Origin: an uncultured Selenomonadaceae bacterium
GTDB taxonomy: Bacteria; Bacillota; Negativicutes; Selenomonadales; Selenomonadaceae
Direction of reading: 5' to 3'
Assembly (NCBI GenBank): GCA_905236785.1
Contig: CAJOQC010000075.1
Span: 1-6,067 of the forward strand
DNA: 6,067 nucleotides
Shown: piece after piece, positions 1 through 6,010 of the stretch
Position numbering within the stretch: the stretch's first letter is position 1
Layout: each line of letters begins with the position of its first letter
Made by a program: the position numbers and the translations under genes
Notes under the pieces: model-generated
Told to the model about the DNA's origin: nothing
Seen by the model: the letters and a program-made list of their open reading frames with translations, nothing else
The model's database searches: none

Positions 1-33
1 AGTGGTGCTACGCTGAGGAGGAATGACGAAGTA

Positions 34-53
34 TGCCGGAAAAAGACCCGGCA
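34..53. repeat. 6-bp hairpin inside the left repeat half
   Basis: TGCCGG (34-39) and CCGGCA (48-53) form a perfect 6-bp stem around an 8-nt A-rich loop. The hairpin lies about 30 nt downstream of the flgJ stop. No U-tract follows it on either strand, so it is not a classical intrinsic terminator, though it could protect the 3' end of the operon transcript. The equivalent hairpin at 6011-6031 has TGCCGA/TCGGCA, which is a compensated change at the innermost pair. Confidence 0.6.
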
Positions 54-67
54 AGGGTGCGGACGAA

Positions 68-82
68 TTATGCAGTGTTTCC
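68..82. repeat. 15-bp terminal inverted repeat, left copy
   Basis: TTATGCAGTGTTTCC is the exact reverse complement of 5981-5995. It starts immediately after the flgJ stop codon in the direction of transcription. It is read here as the outer end of the MITE-like element, next to a TTAA target-like tetranucleotide at 83-86. Confidence 0.7.
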
Positions 83-529
83 TTAACTTTTTTGTTCCAC
101 CGCAGAGGCGCTCTTTGCCATGGCCTCTTCCTGCGCCAACACCGTCGGCGCAAGTTGGCGATAGAGCAAGTCGCCAAGGCCTATGCCGCCGCCTTCGGCG
201 ATTTTTTTCGTCAGCTCCGTGTCCCGCATATCCTTAAAAATATTCATGGCATTGGATTCGCCGAAAAATTCGTCTTTGGGGACGGTGGCGCGCATTTCGC
301 GATACATCATGTTGAGGAACATGGCCTCAAAGCCTTTGCAAGCCTCCTTTAACTTCGCGTCGGCTTTGCTTTTGGCTTTTTCGCTTACGACGTGTTTATT
401 TTCGGCGGCGGCGGCTTTTCTTTGCACGTCCTTTAGCATTTGGGCAAATTTTGCGTCGCTTGCTGCCTCGCTCACGGAGGCAAAGTTATTGTTGCCGATT
501 ATTCCGGCGGAAGAAATTGCGTTTATCAT
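83..529 (-). CDS. flgJ: Single-domain FlgJ, flagellar rod-cap (rod-binding) protein
   Basis: The protein has 148 aa. Its C-terminal half (about residues 58-128) is the FlgJ rod-binding domain, with the family pattern LKEACKGFEAMFLNMMYREMR, an F-x-DM-x-D-x-EL segment near 98-105, then GIGLGDLLYRQL. In the known family this domain caps the growing rod in the periplasm. The N-terminal region is Ala/Lys-rich and probably flexible or helical. There is no C-terminal muramidase domain as in enterobacterial FlgJ, so the wall-cutting activity must come from another protein. The start ATG overlaps the flgI stop (ATGA), with GGAG 5 nt upstream, which suggests translational coupling. The stop TAA touches the repeat at 68-82. 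The reading frame ends naturally after the domain and does not look truncated. Confidence 0.9.
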   Translation of the reverse strand: MINAISSAGIIGNNNFASVSEAASDAKFAQMLKDVQRKAAAAENKHVVSEKAKSKADAKLKEACKGFEAMFLNMMYREMRATVPKDEFFGESNAMNIFKDMRDTELTKKIAEGGGIGLGDLLYRQLAPTVLAQEEAMAKSASAVEQKS

Positions 530-538
530 ATTATCTCC
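526..538 (-). promoter_or_regulatory. flgI/flgJ stop-start overlap with flgJ RBS
   Basis: The flgJ ATG (529-527) and the flgI TGA (528-526) share the sequence ATGA. GGAG at 538-535 lies 5 nt before the ATG and inside flgI. The overlap fixes the flgJ start and indicates coupled translation. The 13-nt string GGAGATAATATGA also occurs at the flgI start. Confidence 0.85.
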
Positions 539-1644
539 AAGTCGGCATGAAGCGCACCCGACGCTTTCATGGCCTGCAAAATAGAAATTGTTTCCCTTGG
601 CGTTGCCCCCACGGCGTTTAACGCCCCCACTATGTCGCTGACCCGCGTGGTGGCCGGCAAAACAATGGTATGCCCCGGCGCTTCTTGGGCTTCAACGTCG
701 GTGTTGCTGGTGGTCATAGTGCTACCGTAGGAAAAGGGCGCGGGCTGGGAGGATTGGTTGTCCTGTTGCACCTTTATGGTTAAGCTGCCTTGAGTAATGG
801 CGCAACCATCCACGGAAACGTTGCCCCCCATGACTATGGTGCCGGTGCGTTCGTTTACGATAATTTTCGCCACATTGTCGGGCATCACCGGGAGTTCTTC
901 AATGCTTGCCACGAAACCCACAATGTTGTTACGGTAATAACCCGGTACATTTATGTCGATGCGCCCCGGATTTCCGGCATGGGCTATGTTGCCGTACTGC
1001 ATATTTATGGCCGCCGCCACACGGGAAGCGGTGGTAAAGTCCGCCCTCATAAGCGACAAGGAAAGTCTGCCGTCCTCGCCCAAGTCGTCCTCAACGGTTT
1101 TTTCCACAATCGCGCCGTTGGGCGTAAGACCCACCGTGGGGAAATTCTTTTGCGCCGTGTTGCCGCCGTTTCCCGCCGTGAAACCGCCGGTAGACACCGC
1201 GCCCTGCGCCACGGCGTAAACAGAGCCGTTGCCGGCGCGTAGGGGCGTCTGCAAGAGCGTGCCGCCCTGAATACTCTTGGCATCGCCCATCGAGGACACG
1301 GTTACGTCAAGGGTGTCGCCTTCGCGGCTAAAGGGAGGCAGAGTGGCCGTCACCATCACCGCCGCCACGTTTTTGGTTTTTAAGTCGTCCTGGTTAATTG
1401 TCACGCCGAAATTTTTCAACATATTGGTGACGGATTGCAATACTTCTACGGTTTTGTTTGAGTCGCCGCTGCCGTTTAGCCCCACCACAATTCCGTAGCC
1501 CATAAGTTGGTTGGAACGCACGCCCTGCACTTTCGATATGTCTTTTATTCGCGTCACCGCGCTTTCGGCAAAAACGGGCGTAATGCTAAAACTTGCGGCG
1601 CAACAAAAAGCCAACAATCCCGCCAATAATTTTTTTCGCTTCAT
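526..1644 (-). CDS. flgI: Flagellar P-ring protein FlgI
   Basis: The protein has 372 aa, close to the usual family length. A clear Sec signal peptide (MKRKK, a hydrophobic core, cleavage after VFA at residue 26) precedes the mature start ESAVTRIKDIS. The FlgI signature follows at about 32-61: RIKDI, GVRSNQLMGYGIVVGLNGSGD. Further family segments are LPPFSREGDTLDVTVSSMGDAKS (102-124), GGTLLQTPL, and IIVNERTGTIVMGGNV near 261-275. FlgI polymerises in the periplasm into the P ring around the rod at the peptidoglycan layer, with FlgA as chaperone. Only one cysteine (Cys281) remains in the mature chain, so the intramolecular disulfide described for enterobacterial FlgI cannot form. The start ATG has GAGGAG 5 nt upstream. 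Codons 3-5 contain a run of seven A. The 3' end overlaps flgJ by 4 nt. Confidence 0.96.
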   Translation of the reverse strand: MKRKKLLAGLLAFCCAASFSITPVFAESAVTRIKDISKVQGVRSNQLMGYGIVVGLNGSGDSNKTVEVLQSVTNMLKNFGVTINQDDLKTKNVAAVMVTATLPPFSREGDTLDVTVSSMGDAKSIQGGTLLQTPLRAGNGSVYAVAQGAVSTGGFTAGNGGNTAQKNFPTVGLTPNGAIVEKTVEDDLGEDGRLSLSLMRADFTTASRVAAAINMQYGNIAHAGNPGRIDINVPGYYRNNIVGFVASIEELPVMPDNVAKIIVNERTGTIVMGGNVSVDGCAITQGSLTIKVQQDNQSSQPAPFSYGSTMTTSNTDVEAQEAPGHTIVLPATTRVSDIVGALNAVGATPRETISILQAMKASGALHADLEII

Positions 1645-1649
1645 ATTAT

Positions 1650-1655
1650 CTCCTC
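1650..1655 (-). promoter_or_regulatory. Ribosome binding site of flgI
   Basis: GAGGAG lies 5 nt (ATAAT) before the flgI ATG, in the 17-nt gap after the flgH stop. It supports this start, as does the signal peptide that begins there. Confidence 0.85.
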
Positions 1656-1662
1656 GCCGCCG

Positions 1663-2265
1663 TCAGAACAAGATGTTAAAAATCTGCGTCAAGATGCCCT
1701 GCCGCTGTTTGGCGTTCAACGGGCCTTTGCCGTCAAAATGTACCGTTGCGTCGGCAACTTTGGTGGATGGCACGGTGTTGTTGACCGACACGTCGTCTTG
1801 GCGAACAATGCCCCGCAGTGTGATTTTGTGTTCGTCCTTGTTCTGCCAAATGCTCTGTGTGCCTTCAACAATCATGTTGCCGTTGGGTTCTACTTCCATA
1901 ACCGTTACGGTTATGTTGCCCGTGGAACGGTTGGTGGCGGTTGATGAACCGTTGGCCTCGAAATTGTCCGAGTAATTTGCACCGGTGGCTTTTTTCAAAA
2001 AGCTAAACAGCCCCGTACCCACGCCCAAGTCCACGTTGCCGCTCTTTTCGTTGGAATTGGATTTGGACGTTGTGTTGGTTGTGCGCTCGCTTATGAGAAT
2101 GGTCAAAATATCCCCTACGCCATGCGCCTTGCGGTCGGAGTATAAACTCCATGAGCCTTTTTCGTCCGACCACAGGGATTTACCCTCGGCCACGGGGGCG
2201 GCCAAAAGCCCGGCGGCAAAAACAGCCGCAAGCAACAGGGCAGTTCCCTTCAAAGGTTTATTCAT
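1663..2265 (-). CDS. flgH: Flagellar L-ring protein FlgH, without a lipobox cysteine
   Basis: The protein has 200 aa, slightly shorter than enterobacterial FlgH. An N-terminal signal sequence (MNKPLKG, hydrophobic stretch about 8-26, then EGKSLWSD) is followed by family segments. These are SLYSDRKAHGVGDILTILI (40-58), NGNMIVEG (128-135) and LRGIVRQDDVSVNNTVPSTKVADA near 150-173, with a C-terminal GKGPLNAKQRQG and a hydrophobic end. FlgH forms the L ring in the outer membrane, the outermost bushing of the rod, so its presence implies a diderm cell. Enterobacterial FlgH is a lipoprotein, but no cysteine occurs anywhere in this protein. It is therefore likely cut by signal peptidase I (possibly after AEG at 28) or left uncleaved. 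The start ATG has AGGAGA 8 nt upstream, overlapping the flgA stop. Confidence 0.95.
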   Translation of the reverse strand: MNKPLKGTALLLAAVFAAGLLAAPVAEGKSLWSDEKGSWSLYSDRKAHGVGDILTILISERTTNTTSKSNSNEKSGNVDLGVGTGLFSFLKKATGANYSDNFEANGSSTATNRSTGNITVTVMEVEPNGNMIVEGTQSIWQNKDEHKITLRGIVRQDDVSVNNTVPSTKVADATVHFDGKGPLNAKQRQGILTQIFNILF

Positions 2266-2273
2266 ATCGGTAT

Positions 2274-2280
2274 TCTCCTA
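2274..2280 (-). promoter_or_regulatory. flgH RBS overlapping the flgA stop codon
   Basis: AGGAGA (2279-2274) is 8 nt upstream of the flgH ATG and shares bases with the flgA TAG stop (2280-2278). Ribosomes finishing flgA would sit on the flgH initiation region, which suggests translational coupling of chaperone and ring protein. Confidence 0.8.
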
Positions 2281-3039
2281 CAAAATTTCCACAGTGGAAG
2301 CATCGATTATACGCCCGCGCATTACCTTGCGGCTGTTGGCGTTACGCACGCGAATGACTGAACCCACGCGCCCGCGCATAAGCGCAACGCCGTCCGTTTC
2401 TATCCGTATGCCTTTACGGTCGCTGACAATTTTTATCGGCGCGCCCGCCTCCACCACCAAAGGGTTTTGCAACATATTTTTGGTAAGGGGCGTGCCTTCC
2501 TTAATTACCCGCGAGGGAACTTTGCCGAAAGCGTCTTTTACATCGGTCAAATATTCTTCGGCGCGACCTTCTATTTCCCGCTCGTCCACCCGCAAATCGT
2601 CGGCGACAATTTCTTTTTCAAGAGCCAAGTCATGATTTGCCACCACCACTTTGTCGTAAACCGACAGCCGATAATAGCAGGTGACTTTTCTAAAAAGTTC
2701 TTCGTTTACATACACCGAAACATAAACGGGGTTCAGCCCGCTGTAGCGCAAAGCCCTGGGCAGTGTCGCGTTGAGCCGCAGTTTCCCCGCCGGGCAACGC
2801 ATTGTTTGCGGGGCGCGGGTAAGTGTCAATTTGCTCTTTCTTGTTTCGCCGATTTTTTTCAGTTCTTCGTTGAGCTTTTGTTCGGACAAAACAACAAAGT
2901 TTTCCTTCACCAAAACCTGCGGGTATTTGTCCTTTTGCAACCCGCCGCCGTAGGCCTCGGCTCTTGACGCGCCAAACAAAAAGCAGCCTACTGCAAAGAA
3001 AATCGCAGCGGCTGCCAAAAATCCCTTTAATCTTGTCAT
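2278..3039 (-). CDS. flgA: FlgA, periplasmic P-ring assembly chaperone
   Basis: From the ATG at 3039 the protein has 253 aa. This start is preferred to a longer frame opening at 3135 inside flgG, because it begins directly with a signal peptide: MTRLKG, a hydrophobic core to about residue 22, and cleavage after AEA at 29. It also follows the flgG stop by only 7 nt with AAGG upstream. The C-terminal third is the SAF/FlgA type: VVVANHDLALEKEIVADDLR (131-150), GTPLTKNML (182-190), a loop NPLVVEAGAPIKIVSD, then GVALMRGRVGSVIRVRNANSRKVMRGRI. In the known system FlgA binds FlgI in the periplasm and promotes P-ring formation. Cys19 in the signal sequence is preceded by AVG, which is not a canonical lipobox, so secretion by signal peptidase I is more likely. 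It lies between flgG and its partners flgH and flgI. Confidence 0.92.
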   Translation of the reverse strand: MTRLKGFLAAAAIFFAVGCFLFGASRAEAYGGGLQKDKYPQVLVKENFVVLSEQKLNEELKKIGETRKSKLTLTRAPQTMRCPAGKLRLNATLPRALRYSGLNPVYVSVYVNEELFRKVTCYYRLSVYDKVVVANHDLALEKEIVADDLRVDEREIEGRAEEYLTDVKDAFGKVPSRVIKEGTPLTKNMLQNPLVVEAGAPIKIVSDRKGIRIETDGVALMRGRVGSVIRVRNANSRKVMRGRIIDASTVEIL

Positions 3040-3046
3040 AATCGCC

Positions 3047-3838
3047 TTAACGCTTGAGGCCGTTGGCGATTTCAAGCATACTGTCCGTAGTGATAACCGC
3101 TTTGGAGTTTGATTCGTAAGCGCGTTGCGAAACAATCATTTCGACCATCTCTTCAACAATCTGTACGTTGCTCATCTCAAGTGTGCCTTGCGTAAGCGTA
3201 CCCGTTCCTTCTTCGCCGGGGTTAGACTCTATGGCATCCCCGGATGCTGCGGAAACAACAAACAAATTCTTGCCGATGCTGGTAAGCCCGGCGGGGTTTA
3301 CAAAACGCGCCAAGGTTATCTGCCCCACCGCCTGTTGATCGCCGCCGGCGGGAGTGCAACTTACCTGCCCGTCCCCGGCGATGACAATGGAATCGGCGGG
3401 GGCGGATTCGTCAATGGTTATGCCATCCGCCAAGGGGTAACCGTCCGTTGTAACCATGCGGCGGTTGGAGTCGAGCTTAAAGGTGCCGTCCCGAGTGTAA
3501 CCTATCGTACCGTCGGGGAGTTCTATGCGGAAGAACCCTTCGCCTTGTATGCCTATATCCGTGTGATTGTCCGTAGTTTGCAACGGACCTTGAGTAAAAA
3601 TACGCTGAGTGGCCGCAACCCGCGTGCCGAGGCCGATTTGCAAGCCTGTGGGGTATTGGCTGTCTGCGCCGGAGTCTGCGCCCGCGTCGCGGAGCGTTTG
3701 ATAAATAAGGTCTTGGAACTCCGCCCGCACCTTTTTGCCGCCGTAGGTGTTTACGTTGGCAATATTATGCGCCACAATGTCCATATGTTTCTGCTGGCCG
3801 ATCATGCCCGAAGCCGCCGACCACAAAGATCGCATCAT
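3047..3838 (-). CDS. flgG: Flagellar distal rod protein FlgG
   Basis: The protein has 263 aa, the normal FlgG length. The N-terminal rod domain opens with MMRSLWSAASGMIGQQKHMDI and continues HNIANVNTYGGKK (24-36). The central D1 region has GLQIGLGTRV (65-74), DIGIQGEGFFRI (94-105) and IGYTRDGTFKLD (112-123). The C-terminal domain contains GTLEMSNVQIVEEMVEMIVSQRAYESNSK and ends in MLEIANGLKR. FlgG forms the distal rod that passes through the P and L rings; the Bacillus counterpart is FlhP. An oddity is that the usual TGF of the NTTGFKK motif reads YGG here (residues 32-34). GGAGGT lies 8 nt before the first of two adjacent ATG codons, so the first is chosen. There is no secretion signal peptide, as expected for export by the flagellar type III apparatus. 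Confidence 0.95.
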   Translation of the reverse strand: MMRSLWSAASGMIGQQKHMDIVAHNIANVNTYGGKKVRAEFQDLIYQTLRDAGADSGADSQYPTGLQIGLGTRVAATQRIFTQGPLQTTDNHTDIGIQGEGFFRIELPDGTIGYTRDGTFKLDSNRRMVTTDGYPLADGITIDESAPADSIVIAGDGQVSCTPAGGDQQAVGQITLARFVNPAGLTSIGKNLFVVSAASGDAIESNPGEEGTGTLTQGTLEMSNVQIVEEMVEMIVSQRAYESNSKAVITTDSMLEIANGLKR

Positions 3839-3958
3839 AATGTTTTACCTCCGATTTTTCGCGCCGCCCTGCGCCGTGTTCAATCCGTTTCATAATCCAA
3901 GCTATATCGTTTATATCGTAAATTTGCCGAAAAAGTTAAGCGCCACGCAAAAAAATTA
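3839..3958 (-). other. 120-nt flgF-flgG intergenic gap
   Basis: This is the largest gap in the gene block. It holds the flgG Shine-Dalgarno GGAGGT (3852-3847) and an AT-rich section with the 8-mer TATATCGT twice in tandem on the plus strand (3903-3910 and 3912-3919). No convincing promoter pair or terminator is visible. A short out-of-frame ORF beginning at 3893 runs into flgG and is not considered a gene. An untranslated role, such as an mRNA processing site or a weak internal promoter, is possible but not shown. Confidence 0.5.
3847..3852 (-). promoter_or_regulatory. Ribosome binding site of flgG
   Basis: GGAGGT stands 8 nt before the first ATG and 11 nt before the second of two consecutive start codons. 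The spacing favours the first. Confidence 0.85.
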
Positions 3959-4759
3959 TCACAGGCGGCTTACTTCGTTTATGACTTTGTCCAAAAGGGA
4001 ATCTTGAGTAATGACCGCCTTAGACCCTGCTTCGTAAATTCGCTGATTATTGATTAGTTCCACCATTTCGCTGACCACGTTGGAATTTGAGCGTTCCAAC
4101 ACGCCTTGCTGAATTTCCCCGGTGGCGGGCATGGCCTGAGCATCGGGACGAGGATTCCAAAGGTTGCCGCCTTCTTTTAATATGGCGCGCCTATCCGGGC
4201 CAAACTCCACAAACATGAGTTGCCCCACCTGCACTCCGTCGGCATATACCTGCCCTTGCGGCGCAAAAGTCACCGTTCTTGCGTTGGCGGGTATGGTTAT
4301 GGGTTGCCCGTTTTGCCCCAATACATTTTGCCCCCGCATATTTTGCAAAACTCCCGTCCCCGAACGGAACAACGCGCCGTCGCGGGTGTACCTCACGCCG
4401 TTATCCGTGGCCACCGCCAAGAAGCCGCGGCCGGATATTCCGATGTCGTAGGGGTTGCCCGTGGTTTGGAAACTGCCCTGTTCGTGGTCGGTGGCTATTT
4501 CCGCGATATACGAGCCAAGCCCCAACGTACCTACGGATGGGTCGCCAAGACCCAAACGAAATCTTTTTATCGCCGTAATGTCCTTTCGCGGGTCGGTGTC
4601 GTTTATTCGCCGCAAAAGCATGGGTTCAAATTCCGAGTTGACCGCCACATCGCGCTTAAAACCCGCCGTGTCCGCGTTGGCCAAATTGTTGGCCAAGGTA
4701 TCCGTTCGCTTGGTTTCCGTTATCATGCCCGATGCCGCTACATATAATCCGCGCCACAT
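3959..4759 (-). CDS. flgF: FlgF-type flagellar rod protein (FlhO/FlgF-like)
   Basis: The protein has 266 aa and belongs to the FlgF/FlgG hook-basal-body family. The N-terminal rod domain is MWRGLYVAASGMITETKRTD, with a canonical NNLANADTAGFKR motif (24-36). The middle has DIGISGRGFLAV (105-116) and GVRYTRDGALF (121-131). The C-terminal domain runs from GVLERSNSNVVSEMVELINNQRIYEAGSK into SLLDKVINEVSRL. As the first of two paralogues after mbl/mreB it corresponds in position to Bacillus FlhO, and by analogy to the proximal rod protein FlgF. It would be exported by the flagellar type III apparatus into the periplasmic rod below FlgG. GAGGT lies 9 nt before the ATG. The exact rod position cannot be proved from sequence, and a second FlgG-like protein is the alternative. 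Confidence 0.88.
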   Translation of the reverse strand: MWRGLYVAASGMITETKRTDTLANNLANADTAGFKRDVAVNSEFEPMLLRRINDTDPRKDITAIKRFRLGLGDPSVGTLGLGSYIAEIATDHEQGSFQTTGNPYDIGISGRGFLAVATDNGVRYTRDGALFRSGTGVLQNMRGQNVLGQNGQPITIPANARTVTFAPQGQVYADGVQVGQLMFVEFGPDRRAILKEGGNLWNPRPDAQAMPATGEIQQGVLERSNSNVVSEMVELINNQRIYEAGSKAVITQDSLLDKVINEVSRL

Positions 4760-4816
4760 TTTACAAATACCTCGTTATGTTTTAATCCGTACCTTGTCTT
4801 AGTTCGACACAATTTT

Positions 4817-5845
4817 TCATTTTCCTTTTTTGAAATTGGTATTGGTGGCCTTGCCGTCGAATTTGTCGAACACGTCAAGGGCTTTGCCGCAACCTACCGC
4901 CACGCATGACATGGCATCGTCGGCCAAAGATGTGGGAATTTGGGTTTCACGGCGAATAAGTTCGTCAAGGCCGTAGAGCATTGCGCCGCCGCCCGTCAAA
5001 ATAATTCCCCTGTCCATAATATCCGAAGCAAGCTCCGGCGGCGTTTCTTCCAAAACTTTTTTCACGCACTCCACAATTCTTGTCACCGATTGCTCCATTG
5101 CTTCGGCGGCCTGCGCCGTGGTTATCTGCACGGTTTTTGGCAGGCCGGACAAAAGATCGCGCCCCCGTATGTCCAAAGCTTCGTTTCTTGCGTCGGCAAA
5201 GGCCGCCCCCACGTTCATTTTTACGTCCTCGGCGGTACGTTCGCCAATCATCATGTTAAACTCGCGGCGCACATAGGCGATAACGTCCGCATCGAACTTG
5301 TCGCCGGCGATACGCAAACTTTCGCTGTTTACTATGCCACCTAAGCTGATGACCGCAATATCCGTCGTGCCGCCGCCGATGTCAACAACCATGTTGCCGC
5401 AAGGCTCGGAGATGTCAAGCCCCGCGCCCAATGCCGCCGCCAACGGCTCTTCTATGAGCTGCGTTTGCCTTGCTCCGGCTTGCTCGGCCGCTTCCTGCAC
5501 GGCGCGTTGCTCCACCATGGTTACTCCCGAGGGGATGCAAATCATAATCCGCGGACGAAAGACGAAACTATGTCCCACCACTTTTTCGATAAAATGACGG
5601 AGCATATTTTCCGTGATGTCGTAGTCGGCGATAACACCCTCGCGAAGAGGGCGAATGGCCACAATGTTGCCCGGTGTGCGCCCTATCATGCGCCGCGCCT
5701 CTTCGCCTATGGCCAAAACCTTGTTATTGTCCTTATCTATCGCAACCACCGACGGCTCGCGAAGGACAATGCCCTTGCCCTTTACATAAACCAAAACGTT
5801 GGCCGTCCCCAAATCTATACCTATATCCATTGACATACCAAACAT
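4817..5845 (-). CDS. mreB: Actin-like rod-shape protein MreB/Mbl
   Basis: The protein has 342 aa from the ATG at 5845. Actin-fold ATPase motifs are all present: phosphate-1 DLGTAN (11-16), IEEPLAAALG (131-140) with the catalytic-region glutamates, phosphate-2 DIGGGTTD (155-162) and the adenosine loop LTGGGAML (283-290). Other family segments are EEARRMIGRTPGNIVAIRPLREGVIADY and RPRIMICIPSGVT. MreB/Mbl forms membrane-bound filaments that guide the elongation machinery of the side wall. The N-terminus (MFGMSMDIGIDLG) and the NVLVYVKGKGIVLREPSVVAID stretch are closest in style to Mbl. A longer frame opening with TTG at 5881 is rejected, because that codon lies at the predicted transcription start and has no ribosome binding site. 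It is the first gene of the operon, 57 nt ahead of flgF. An mbl gene in front of two rod-protein genes is a Firmicute arrangement. Confidence 0.95.
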   Translation of the reverse strand: MFGMSMDIGIDLGTANVLVYVKGKGIVLREPSVVAIDKDNNKVLAIGEEARRMIGRTPGNIVAIRPLREGVIADYDITENMLRHFIEKVVGHSFVFRPRIMICIPSGVTMVEQRAVQEAAEQAGARQTQLIEEPLAAALGAGLDISEPCGNMVVDIGGGTTDIAVISLGGIVNSESLRIAGDKFDADVIAYVRREFNMMIGERTAEDVKMNVGAAFADARNEALDIRGRDLLSGLPKTVQITTAQAAEAMEQSVTRIVECVKKVLEETPPELASDIMDRGIILTGGGAMLYGLDELIRRETQIPTSLADDAMSCVAVGCGKALDVFDKFDGKATNTNFKKGK

Positions 5846-5856
5846 AGCCGAAAAAA

Positions 5857-5865
5857 TTCCTCCCC
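5857..5865 (-). promoter_or_regulatory. mreB RBS that decides the start
   Basis: GGGGAGGAA is the strongest Shine-Dalgarno near the gene, 11 nt before the ATG at 5845; further in-frame ATGs lie at 5836 and 5830. The first ATG is preferred by spacing. Bases 5862-5847, covering most of this site and the spacer, match 6015-6030 in inverted orientation. Confidence 0.8.
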
Positions 5866-5888
5866 GTATCTTGCAAAACAACGAACAT

Positions 5889-5917
5889 ATAATATACTAA
5901 AATTCCCTTTTAAGCAA
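5889..5917 (-). promoter_or_regulatory. Sigma-70-type promoter of the mreB-flg operon
   Basis: On the minus strand TTGCTT (5917-5912) and TATTAT (5894-5889) are separated by exactly 17 nt. The -10 box matches consensus at 5 of 6 positions and the -35 box at 3 of 6. The predicted start point is near 5882, giving a leader of about 37 nt. A run of A followed by T (about 5936-5925, roughly -54 to -43) could act as an UP element and offset the weak -35. No sigma-28 (flagellar late) promoter pattern was seen, so expression appears to be under the housekeeping sigma factor. Confidence 0.65.
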
Positions 5918-5980
5918 CCGACGAGAAATTTTTTTCGCGGTAAATTTTGAACCAAAAGTGAAAAGTTAAATTCCACTTAG

Positions 5981-5995
5981 GGAAACACTGCATAA
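5981..5995. repeat. 15-bp terminal inverted repeat, right copy
   Basis: GGAAACACTGCATAA is the perfect reverse complement of 68-82. Similarity continues inward with small insertions (TTCGT, then the hairpin). The flank TTAG fits a YTAR pattern, as does TTAA beside the left copy. Confidence 0.7.
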
Positions 5996-6010
5996 ATGAG
6001 TTCGTGCCAT

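Larger units (their letters stand above)
1..82. mobile_element. Half of a MITE-like repeat, partial at the window edge
   Basis: This non-coding stretch downstream of flgJ has four parts. They are a partial palindrome (1-13), an 11-nt motif AGGAATGACGA (19-29), a hairpin (34-53) and a terminal 15-mer TTATGCAGTGTTTCC (68-82). The same parts occur at 5981-6067 in the opposite order, with the 15-mer inverted and the 11-mer in direct orientation. That pattern is explained if each window end holds half of one element of about 156 bp with terminal inverted repeats and an internal direct repeat. The outer 15-mer is directly followed by TTAA. No coding potential for a transposase is present. The link to the IS5 family (GGAA-starting ends, YTAR target) is inference only. 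Confidence 0.6.

Noticed and set aside
34..53. Intrinsic terminator of the operon
   Set aside because: The stem is only 6 bp and no U-run follows it on the minus strand, where the T-run is in the loop.
790..1242. Plus-strand reading frames within flgI and similar long ones in the other genes
   Set aside because: They lie opposite strongly conserved genes, lack recognisable domains and ribosome binding sites, and are expected as antisense shadows of roughly 50% GC coding sequence.
1630..1636. Seven-A run in codons 3-5 of flgI as a phase-variation switch
   Set aside because: Seven is short for slippage-based switching, and runs of the same length occur elsewhere in this window, including outside genes.
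3040..3135. N-terminal extension of FlgA inside flgG
   Set aside because: The extra 32 residues are the flgG 3' end read in another frame. The ATG at 3039 starts a textbook signal peptide 7 nt after the flgG stop.
3924..3958. Terminator after flgF (T-runs and a GCG-TGG-CGC mini hairpin)
   Set aside because: The stem is 3 bp and the strongest T-run comes before it; the following genes belong to the same assembly pathway.
5846..5881. Longer MreB starting at a TTG codon (5881)
   Set aside because: The TTG coincides with the predicted transcription start, has no Shine-Dalgarno, and the added residues are not family-like. GGGGAGGAA directly precedes the ATG at 5845.
5918..5940. Imperfect inverted repeat upstream of the mreB -35 box as an operator
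   Set aside because: The pairing depends on a bulge and an A/T run. The A/T tract is better explained as an UP-like element, and no known operator is matched.
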